Assembly (NCBI GenBank): GCA_024220505.1
Contig: JAKZZE010000023.1
Location: forward strand, 744,001 to 808,000
Reading direction: 5' to 3'
Source of the DNA: Rhizopus arrhizus
Lineage: Eukaryota > Mucoromycota > Mucoromycetes > Mucorales > Rhizopodaceae
DNA length: 64,000 bases
Part shown: in pieces, positions 22,491 through 31,605 of the stretch
How positions within the stretch are numbered: the first letter of the stretch is position 1
Layout: every line of letters starts with the position of its first letter
Notes under the pieces: model-generated
What the model was told of the DNA's origin: nothing
Databases searched by the model: none
What the model saw: the letters and a program-made list of their open reading frames with translations, nothing else
Translations under genes and position numbers: made by a program

Positions 22491-22694
22491 TTTTATAAAA
22501 CGTAATAAAGTAAATCATTATATCGACTAAAATAAATACATGACTATATAACGCTTTTACTTCCTCTCTTCACTACAGCAGTTACGCTTCTGGTACAACT
22601 CTTCTTTATCACTGCCATGATCATAATTTTGCCATTTAAGGGCAAAAATGTCACAAAAAAACTATGAGCGAAAATCTTGAATTTCAAGCGCAAA

Positions 22695-24004
22695 TCACTG
22701 TTTGGGCTTGTGCTCTAAGCAATCGTTGAATTTCTTTTGGGAATATCTACAGAAAACTTTTAGGTCGCCGATAAGAACACTGTTACAAGCATCTTTTATG
22801 CGTGAGGTCAAAGTTTCCTCTTGTAAAAGTGCTTCTCTTTTAAGCTTGCTCTTGCAGATTGACCAAAACTGCTCAATAGGATTCAGTTCAGGAGGATAAG
22901 GCGGCAAATGAACATGGCCATAACCGCGACTTTCAACATAAAGCTTTATATCTTCGTGTTTATGTATAGATGCATTATCCATAACAAGATAATGACCTTT
23001 GAACTCTTCATGTCTATCCATAACATCCAAAGTAATGACCTGTAACCGCACCAATGGTACGTTTTACGTTATTCGTATCTCCCTTATCTTCTTTACTGTC
23101 TTCTAATTTCCTCTTCTTTGATTGAACGACTTTAGGAGTTCTAACACCTTTCATATTAACAACGTCATAAGGCGAAATGGCACGAAGGATTGTTGTCATT
23201 TTTGACGTTGTCTTTGGTGTCTTTACAACAGCACGTGTTCCTACTTTTGATTACGCAAATGAACGCTTCATAATTATATGAAAGCCAGCCTCATCCATGA
23301 ACACACAGTTGGATTCGAAGTCTAAATCAGTACTCTCCCCGTATTTAACCCAATCATATCGCTCCTGGACCTTTTGAGGGCTATTCCTTTCCTCAGGTTG
23401 GAAGTGTGCTCGCTTACAACTGATTCTACACTTAGTTCTCGCAAATTCATGAATGGCTGACTTGAAAATTTGTAATCCCATGAACTCGGTAGTCAAACTC
23501 TCCATCATTTGGTCAAGTATTAAACCTGTATCATTTTCGTCTACTAACTTTACTATGTAATCACGATGAGCGTCGGTTAATTTTGGTGGTCTACCAACAG
23601 GTCTTCTACTATCAGGTTTTCTCCTCTCAAAAAAGTCGTCCAATGCTTCTTCACCTTTTTTGTTCCCGTTCCAAGCCTTCCTTGAGGGATATTCATCTTT
23701 TTCGCTGCAGCACGAATTGACATACCTTTTTCATTCACAAGGTAGAAAAAGAGCTCCATGTCTTCCTTTTTGTATTTGCGGTGCGTTTTAAGGGTTGAAG
23801 CATCATTCTCAGTGGAGTCCTCCGTTTTCTTTTTATTACTTGTTTCCGTCTTTTCAATTTATTATTTCTCGGGAAGTTTGAGATCGTGGTACTCCTCGTA
23901 ATTGGTAACATCTCCAAGAGGGAAGTTAGGATCATCAACTTCCATTTGGAGCACTGAAACTTTATCACCATTTTCGTTAAACATTTCGCCTTTACCATCT
24001 TCAA
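22695..24004 (-). pseudogene. IS630/Tc1-type DD34E transposase of element A, broken
   Basis: Collinear pieces on the minus strand include an N-terminal helix-turn-helix region (FFYLVNEKGMSIRAAAKKM, then RRPVGRPPKLTDAHRDYIV). These lead to the catalytic domain with CVFMDEAGFHI (first Asp), HYLVMDNASIH (second Asp) and PPYPPELNPIEQFW (Glu). So the DDE triad residues remain. The frame is broken at least three times: near 23640, by a stop at 23250-23252 where a Trp is expected, and near 23040-23060. A poly-T/A tract at about 24027-24048 lies upstream. This enzyme class cuts and pastes elements at TA sites. This copy cannot make a full-length protein. Confidence 0.85.
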
Positions 24005-24197
24005 TTATGAATTGACTCGTTTTAACAAAAAAAAAAAAAAAAAAAAATAGAAATGAATGCACCAAATTTAAACTTTTCTGGTGTCTAGTCTTGTATTTTT
24101 TTCTTGCTCCATAATTTAATTGGCCAATGCCCGAAATTTTAATACTTTCTTGGCCCATTTTTATTTTTTTTGCTGCACCAAGTTTTTTTTGTTGAAG

Positions 24198-24225
24198 TGC
24201 CCCATTATTTTCCGGAAATAGTGTA
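24198..24225 (-). repeat. right terminal inverted repeat of element A
   Basis: Read on the minus strand from 24225, it starts TACACTATTTCCGGAAAATA and continues AATGGGGCAC-like. It is the inverted partner of 18594-18625. Confidence 0.75.
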
Positions 24226-24791
24226 TGAAGACTAAACCAAAATAATAAAGGTTAGATGAACAAGTCCGAGATCATTTTTTTTTATTCTTAGATAAGCCTT
24301 TTCTGGTTTAGAGTGAATCAATTTAATACAATTAGATGATAAAGTATGGATGCAATAAGAATCTTTTTATGGAAAAACGATGAAATCATTTCCATTGTTG
24401 TCAATTCATTTACTTGTCATTTAATTGGCCGTGAAAAGCACTTTAAGTTGCTGTACCTGAATTATAAAACTATAACGTCATGCAACCTTAATACATAAAA
24501 GTCTAGTTTATTAACAAATGCTTATTTCTGATGAGTTGATTTTTTTTTTTTTTTTTTTTTTTTGAAAAAGAGGATTTAAATATGCATAGCTCGTGTACCT
24601 TTTTTTTTTCTCATTCTTTTTGCTCAAGAAATGAAATGATGATTAGAAATAAAAAAGAAAGTAATTCGATTACATAAAATATCGAACCATTTGTTTTTCT
24701 TCTTCTCTCTTTTAGTAACTCAGCTATAAACTATTTGATTCTTTATTCATCTTGTATACAATAAAGTGATTGAGGTGAATGAATAGTGTTG
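24226..24791. other. intergenic, no gene seen
   Basis: This is the spacer between element A and the velvet gene 3' end. It has a 23-base T run at 24541-24563 and a shorter one near 24601. Confidence 0.5.
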
Positions 24792-25713
24792 TTAATACTT
24801 AAAATTTGATTTATTGCGTATTGTTAATTTTAATCCTTGTTTTGCTAAATGTTTTGATAATTCACTTGATTCTATATAAAAATGATAAATAGAAAGTCTA
24901 TAAACACAATCAATATACCTTTCATGCCTGGATATGCCTTTGCTGAATAAACAGTGAATGGATCTGAGAATATAAAAGCAACAATTTCATTTCTACAGTC
25001 AATCAATTAAAAATTATAAGCAACAAAGAGAGAAAGCTTACCTTATTAAATTAATTAAACTAAACTTTAAACGATATTGGCCAGCCAATCTTATACTCAA
25101 GTCAGAGAAAGCAAAAAAGTAACTTTTTTGACTATCGAGATCTTTCAAGAGTGAAGGTGAACTCACAAGGGATCCGATGAGAGCCCTTGTGTTATGTAAA
25201 ATATCCAATTGTCTGTTCATATCCACAGACCAAAGTGAGGCATGTGTCACATAAAATGGACTGTCTGTGGATCTATTCTAAATGTTAAGTTGAGTCAGTG
25301 AGTTGTCTTGGATCTATTTACTCTTCTATTCTTTGTAAATCTGAATTAAAAATAGATAATTTAATAATAGGTGCTGGATCAATCGGTCTCCTGTCCTTTA
25401 CACTATCACCACTCACTCTACATTGTTCTGGTTGTTCGACTATTTGAAGTAAATAGATACTACAGAATGTGTCAATAAAGTACGTGAATCGATTTTTTTT
25501 TTTTTTTTACTTTTCTTCATTCATAAATTTAGCATCTTGTTTTCTTGAATATTTTTCAAGTAATCGATTAATAGGAAAATCTAATAAATTATTTATGTTG
25601 GGTTCCATAAATGTCACTGATTGATCCTGTAAAGGACTCTTTTGGTCTTGTACGTGTTCTTGTTCACCACTAAAATTGATTAAATCAAAGAAATCTTCAT
25701 TATTATTTGCCAT
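24792..25713 (-). CDS. velvet-domain regulator (VosA/VelB-like)
   Basis: Velvet proteins are fungal DNA-binding regulators of sporulation and secondary metabolism. Five exons (25713-25511, 25459-25322, 25272-25042, 24992-24919, 24871-24792) join in frame to about 241 residues. After a 65-residue polar N terminus the velvet domain runs almost to the end. In order it has YLLQIVEQPEQCRVSG, RRPIDPAPIIKL, FYVTHASLWS, LIGSLVSSP, a FFAFSDLSIRLAGQYRLKF core, then FTVYSAKAYPGMKESSELS and HLAKQGLKLTIR. All match the family. The short protein with little after the domain suits a VosA/VelC-like or ancestral type more than VeA. The acceptor of exon 3 is the second of two AGs; the first would give a stop. 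The start is 270 bp from the divergent CYSTM gene. Confidence 0.9.
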
Positions 25714-25927
25714 ATTTAAAATAGAAAAGAATAAAAATAAAAAAATAAATAAAGTAGACTCCTTGCTTATATATTAAGCTGAATTAGGTATCGGTGATTT
25801 CATAACCATAACCTGATTTTACGATATGTCATTCATTTTCCAAAGAGGTACAATTCCATCTATAAAACTCCGGTGTTGATTGGTTTCTGATGCAATGACA
25901 AGGGATTTGTTATGCAGGATTTTTTTA

Positions 25928-25965
<38 letters not shown>

Positions 25966-25982
25966 TTTGCACCATTTCTTTA
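25714..25982. promoter_or_regulatory. shared divergent promoter with 35-base poly(dA)
   Basis: Only about 270 bp separate the velvet and CYSTM start codons. A run of 35 A residues (25929-25963) sits 20 bp before the CYSTM ATG. Such poly(dA:dT) tracts often exclude nucleosomes in fungal promoters; that role here is inference. Confidence 0.55.
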
Positions 25983-26328
25983 ATGAACTATCAACAACAG
26001 CCTTATGGATCACCTATGCCACCACAAAATGCTTATTATGGACAACAACAGCATTATTATGGACAGCAGCAAGGTAAGATGGATTGATTCTGTTCAAAGC
26101 TATCTTGACAGATTCATTTAGGTTATTATCCACCTCAACAACCAATGTATGTACAACAACAACAACAACAATCGCCTATTAACACAGCATCCAAAGGATG
26201 CTGTGGTGGTTGTTTAGCTTGGTAATAGTCACAGTATCATCCTTGTTCATCCTCCTTTTATCTTTTATAGTCTATCTGCCGTCCTGTGTTGCTGTTTAGC
26301 AGAAGAATGTTGTGAAGCCATTGTTTAA
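25983..26328 (+). CDS. CYSTM-type cysteine-rich tail-anchored small protein
   Basis: Three exons (25983-26073, 26122-26221, 26271-26328) encode 82 residues. The N terminus is Gln/Tyr/Pro-rich (MNYQQQPYGSPMPPQNAYYG ... YYPPQQP). The C terminus is a short Cys-rich hydrophobic segment, KGCCGGCLACLSAVLCCCLAEECCEAIV. This arrangement defines CYSTM proteins, small tail-anchored membrane proteins linked to stress tolerance. Length fits the family (usually 60-100 residues). All three introns keep frame with consensus sites. It ends 72 bp from the convergent WD40 gene. The link to stress response is family knowledge only. Confidence 0.88.
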
Positions 26329-26400
26329 AAGTACTTTTATGAGTGTCATCGATCGTGCTACACAAACTTCTCTCCTTTTTTTTATTATTGAAATAAAAAT

Positions 26401-27830
26401 TTAAATCAATACACCGCCTGGAAATCTTTTACGTGAACATGTATCAATATTGAAATCTAGAATAGCATTATCTAAACCTAAATATAAAATCATTTAATCT
26501 AAAGACATGTAGACATTCATCCTCACTTGCCTACAAACATTTTGCTACTATCTGTCGAAAAACACAATCCACTTAAAGGTGCGTCATAGGCAGTAGACAA
26601 AATCTTGATCGTCTGCTTTCCATCAAATGTACGTGCGTCTACAACGTGAACATGCGATACGTGTTCTGTAAATGCCAATAGATCAATAGCACCTGACTGA
26701 GTAAACTTGACACACCTCGCTGCACCTTTCGTAATCGATGGCTATGAAAGGAAGAATAAGTGATTGTGTCCTTATGAGGATAGATTGCATACGTTGATGC
26801 CATTAAACTTTGCTATAGGATTCGAATGTCGTACATCCCATATATGAACTGATCCATCTTGACTTGAGACTGCAAATTTATCCGATGCATGATTCCATGC
26901 CACAGAAAAATTGGCATCTTTTGAAACTATAAAGGGTGATCTGTAAGGTTTCTTCCCCTGTGTTGACTTGTCCTGTGTACTTTTTTATTTACCGGCCATC
27001 GTTTGAGTCAATTCATAATTTCCAGAATAGGAAACATTGAAAAGCAGCACACGATTGTCATCTCCGACTGCTACCATTTTCTCACCATCTGGACTCACAG
27101 ATGCTTTGAGAAAAAAGGGTGAATAAAAATATAGAATAAAATAGTTTACTTTACAATTATTCACTGCTAATTTGAAATCCAAAGTATCAACCAAGTTTAA
27201 TTCGGGCACACTAAATGTTCTAATGGAGCTATCGTTATTTGAAACTAATAATCTTATTTCTCCATTCAAGCATTGAGAAAAGCAAAGACCATTATTAATT
27301 GTACATCCTGGTGCTGAAGTAATACTTCTATTGACATAATGAGCACATACAGATCTTATGCAGTGACCAGCACTTACTTTTTATAGTCACTTTTAACATC
27401 TTTGATGATCAAATTACCATATTGTCCACCTGTTGCCACATAACCAAATCTATTCCAATCCTTTTACGTATATGCACTATTTTCACATCCTATTCTCGTG
27501 CTTACCCTGATGCTATACAAGTCGAATTATATCCAATGTCCTCTAATATACATTCCCTTTTTTCATTGATATAATTATACTAAACGTAGTGTGTATGTGT
27601 GTCAATCAGAGTTATAGCTTGATCCATCTCTTCTTACTTTCACAATATTACGTCCTGCTGGTACAACTATTTCATCTTCAAATTGTTTATCTGTCAAAAG
27701 CAAATCCCTCAATTGCCTAAGGATATGTGTAACTATAAATCTATTCACAACAAACAGTCCTTCATTACCAGTGATGCACTGACACTTGCTGATCATGAAC
27801 AATAGGTCTTGGATGAACATAAACATCCAT
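26401..27830 (-). CDS. WD40-repeat protein (DUF2415-like)
   Basis: This is a multi-exon gene starting at ATG 27830 with MDVYVHPRPIVHDQ and HHWQLRDLL. It continues KYNYINEKRECIL, FGYVATGGQYGNLII, LCFSQC and LVSNNDSSIRTFSVPEL. WD-type blades follow: SVSPDGEKMVAVGDDNRVLL, FSVAWNHASDKFAVSSQDGS ending VHIWDVRH, and LSGLCFSTDSSKMFVGLDNA. The end is RKRFPGGVLI. The N-terminal HPRP...HWQLRDLL stretch and the blade order match a fungal WD40 family with a DUF2415 segment. Its cellular role is not well known to me. About eight introns are needed. The last uses a GC donor (GCAAGT), since every GT alternative gives a stop. Exact residue count was not verified. Confidence 0.82.
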
Positions 27831-28901
27831 ACTAATCACATTGAATGTCTCAATCCTTTTCTTTAAGCGCTTGTTTTTCTTTTCTTACTATACTTTGGTA
27901 TACATTCTGTTTCGATGATTGTCATTTTTTAGTGAAAATGAAAGAGAAAAACTGTTGCATAAAAAAACAATGTGCAAGTTTCACTTTATCCAATCCATTC
28001 GTTCTGTGACGCAATCCACTCTTCTTTTCCAATAAAACCTTTTTTCTTATGCAGCATCATCGCTGTACTGTCAGCAAGTGGTGGATGAGTCGTTACTGCA
28101 TACCTTGGCTGCTTGTATGTTCAAATAGACATAAACAATGGTCAAAAGATCTGTGTCTTTCTGCCAAACATGAGCATTCAATTGAGGAAATACAGAGTTC
28201 AATCGCAATCTATGAAACTAGCATGATTTGATCCAAAAGGATGCCATAGAGTGGTAGCTTTGAATGAAAACATTCTTTACAGGCAGCAAAGAGGTCATTT
28301 GAGATAAAGCAAATACTCATAAACTATCCCTTTTTAAGAGAAAAAAAAAAGGGGGGGAGGGCTCGCTCTAAAGATGACCTTTCTATACCCTACCTGCTTC
28401 TTGATTTTCTTGAGCAAAAAATAGGAGCTACTCTCACCGTGAGTTGTTTTGAAAACCAACTTTTTTTTAGAGCGGATGGCAAGCGTCACCTTTAAATTTT
28501 ATTTTTGGCTTAAATGATGCTTTTTTTTTAAGAAAAAAAAAATTGTGTTTTTTGAATAAGGTTGAATTCATTATGATAAACTACTTTATGAAAAATAAAA
28601 GTGTGTGATTATAGTTGAAAGCATTTAATAGCATTGTGTTGTATTACTTTGATCCTCTGTCAAACTCTCTGCCTATTGTAAATTTCCATATGTCTCTGAA
28701 AACAATACTTTCACTGGATGATATCATTCATCCTCACCACTTTATCCTTTTCTTCTGTCTCTTTCTTTTGTCTTCCTTTCTTCTTTATTTCACTCTTGCT
28801 ACGTCGAGATACACATCCTCTTTTCAATTCTTATTTTTTCGCAGTCAAACCCGTGAAACAACGCATTCATCTATACGCTCCCATTCGTTTTACCTCCGAC
28901 A
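27831..28901. other. intergenic promoter region, no gene seen
   Basis: This region lies between the divergent starts of the WD40 gene and the kinase gene. It has A/T homopolymers near 28341 and 28530. A 60-codon plus-strand frame at 28049 has no coding features. T/C-rich sequence at 28740-28800 precedes the kinase start. Confidence 0.5.
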
Positions 28902-31320
28902 ATGCCCAGTGGAGAGAATCCTGTCACGTCCGATTCACCTGTTCAAAAACGAGCAAAACCTGTCATCCATATTGACATTGCTCCTAACAACTTATTAACA
29001 CCGATTGACACCGAACGAATTCCATCTGCTTCACCATTATCATCAGAGACTAACTGGGCCAATAGGTATGAAGATTTTATCATTGGAAATCCTATTGGTA
29101 AACAACACAAAAAATAAGCTCGAGCATGCATTAAAGACTATTAGGCTATGGATCATCTGCTGTAGTGTATGAGGCGATATATAAGCCACTGAACAAGAAG
29201 CTGGCCATCAAAGCGATTGATTTGGATAAATTTGAAAGAAACCAAATTGATGAACTTCGGGTATATATATACACTCACCTTTAAAATAACAAATGACCCA
29301 CATGCTTGCTCTAGCGCGAGACTGCCTTGATGGCTTTATGCAAGCATCCGAATGTGCTCAAGGTCTATGGCTCCTTTGTGAACGGATCCAAGCTTTTCAT
29401 TGTCACGCCCTATTTAGCGGCTGGTTCTTGTCTGGATATCATGAAAACTGGATTTTCAGAAGGTCTTGATGAGATTTCGATTGCGACCATTTTGAAACAG
29501 GCGTTGGAGGCCCTGGTGTATTTGCACAAGAATGGCCATATCCATCGTGACGTGAAGGCCGGTAACCTTCTGATGGACGATCAAGGGCGGGTGCTCTTGG
29601 CGGACTTTGGTGTGTCGAGTTCGCTGACAGAGAACAACGAGGTGCGCAAGACGTTTGTCGGCACACCCTGCTGGATGGCACCCGAGGTGATGGAGCAGGC
29701 AGGATATGACTACAAGGCGGATATTTGGAGCTTTGGTATCACCGCATTGGAATTAGCGACGGGCCATGCGCCCCTGGCCAGGCATCCGCCCATGAAGGTG
29801 TTGATGATGACCCTCGCGAACGATCCTCCGACCTTGGATCGCCAGAACTGTAAACAAAAATTCAGCAGGACGTTCAAGGACATGATCGATCTCTGTCTCC
29901 AAAAGGATCGCCACAAGCGACCCACGGCCGAAAAGCTCCTGACCCATCCCTTTTTTAAACAGGCCAAGCGTCATGATCATCTTGTCAAGGCCCTCTTGGC
30001 TCACGTGCCTCCGCTCGATCAGCGACCGCACAAGAAGGTGCCTCAGAAGCAAATCATCCTGGTATCAGCCGAGAAGCCTTGGAATTTTGATACCCAGGAC
30101 GAACCCGAGGCGATCCGTCCCATCGAACGATCCAAGCCCGTCGTCCACTTTGGTGAGAATCCTCCGATCCCAGAGAGACCGGGCACGGACCTGTCGGGTG
30201 AGGCAGTATCCAGAAAGTCGAGGTGGATGACCCAAGAACACGGCCTGCCCATTCAGACCCATGACCTTCCTACCGCCTCCTCCCCTTCCTCTTATTCTCC
30301 TCCCAACTCGACCCCTCTCGATGCCCATCACCTGGGCGTGGGCCTCGGCATCATGCACCATGGCCCTCTTTCGGCCGCGTCCAGCATCCCAAGCGCCGGT
30401 GGCCTACAGTCGTCCGAAGGCGAGTTCAGAAAGGGTCGTTTTAGCGTCCATCAGACCCCGACACGTGCCACGGCATCGGATGACTGGATCGAGTCCAGAG
30501 CCATCGTCTGTCGTGCGCCCAGCCAAGACGGCGAACGTCGATCGAGGTTCGAGATCAAGCAAAACGGTCTCACGAGCCAGCAGGTGTGTGAATCGCCTGC
30601 GACCGGTCTGCCACTCACCCGTGAGAACTTGAAGGACTGCGTCTTGAACAAGGTCGGTCGATTTTCCGTGGAGAAGCCAGAAAGCCCAAGTGATCCGATC
30701 GCGTTGTCTGAAGGTCGTAAAAAGGGTCGATTCGAATTGAAGGTCGGATCGAGTACGCCGAGTGACACGGGTAAGCAAGAGAAAAGAGAAAGGGGGTAAA
30801 AAGGGCCAAAATAACCTGTGTCTTGTAGATAAAGCAACCCATTATGAATCTCCACAATCCACCGTTGTACCTTCACCGTCTATTTCACCTTCTAATTCTA
30901 TTTCAAGAGATCCATCCAATCGTATGATGGATCCCAACATGCCCCATATGGTTCATGTTCATATGGAGGCGTTGATTAAACAAACAGAAATACAAAAGAA
31001 CATGTTGCAAGGTTTGCTTGCTACTCTACCTTCGTTGTATGCCTCCCATTCTACTACTCGTCTTCGTACGCCTTCAGAAGCAAAAAAACCAGTGAGCAGC
31101 GATGAAATCAATCAAAGGTAAACAAGCTATCTTTTTTATTTCTCTTTTGTAACACCTTTCATTTAGAACACAACTTTCGACAGATATCAATTCAACCATG
31201 GAATGCCTTCAACAATTGCTATTGGCTTCTTCAAAAGAAAAGCAAAAGTTGCTTAGGGAAAATGAGGCTTTAAAGAAAGAGATTGAGCTTTTAAAAAAGA
31301 CTCAACAGACAATGGAATAA
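28902..31320 (+). CDS. SPAK/OSR1-like Ste20-family serine/threonine kinase
   Basis: Five exons (28902-29097, 29145-29260, 29315-30770, 30829-31117, 31167-31320) give about 736 residues. The kinase domain spans about residues 50-320. It has a Gly-rich loop (GNPIGYGSSAVVYEAIY), AIKAIDLD (Lys), HRDVKAGN (catalytic Asp), DFGVSSSL and the Ste20-type GTPCWMAPEVME. The segment YKADIWSFGITALELATGHAP then PPMKVLMMTLANDPP is characteristic of the OSR1/SPAK/Fray branch. Animal relatives control ion transport and osmotic responses. No CCT domain is evident. Instead the tail contains four RFxV-like motifs (RFSV, RFEI, RFSV, RFEL) around 30431-30741 and ends in a coiled coil (KQKLLRENEALKKEIELLKK). Exon 3 is visibly GC-richer than its neighbours. 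Upstream Ser/Thr-rich sequence precedes the domain. Confidence 0.9.
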
Positions 31321-31605
31321 TTTCACTGAAATAAAATGAGCACAAATAAGTTTCTTTTATCAAAAAAAAAAAAGAGGAAAAAAACAGGAGCTTGTTAAAA
31401 GAGAAGACGAGACAGCAAGCCTACATGGAATAATAAAGATATTTAAGAAGGAACACAATTAAATCTTTATCAAACCTTACCTTTATGACAGTGACCAAAA
31501 AAAAAAAATGAATGCCCTTAATGCTTTTTTAAATGCAGTCGTGTGTGTATGATGCTGGAGGATGAACTGCATTTTTTTTTTTTTCTTCTTTTTCTTTCTC
31601 CCGCC

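Larger units (their letters stand above)
18594..24225. mobile_element. composite IS630/Tc1-type transposon with cargo (element A)
   Basis: The region is bounded by inverted ends. The left end at 18594 reads TACATTATTTCCGGAAAATA. The right end, read inward from 24225, is TACACTATTTCCGGAAAATA. Each is followed by a GGGGCA-like stretch, an A-rich tract and TGGGCY. TA at both outer edges fits TA target duplication in Tc1/mariner/IS630. Inside are a DIRS retroelement remnant (about 18.68-20.81 kb), a C2H2 cargo gene on the plus strand and a broken transposase on the minus strand, the last two convergent. I infer that the DIRS part inserted into the transposon. It remains possible that the two TIRs come from different insertions of one family. 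Confidence 0.65.

Noticed and set aside
28049..28231. 60-codon plus-strand ORF upstream of the kinase
   Set aside because: No conserved feature was found. It lies in the divergent promoter region and has no clear gene structure around it.
29439..30876. Several overlapping ORFs on both strands of the kinase exon
   Set aside because: The exon is GC-rich, so stops are rare in all frames. Only the plus-strand frame with kinase motifs is supported.
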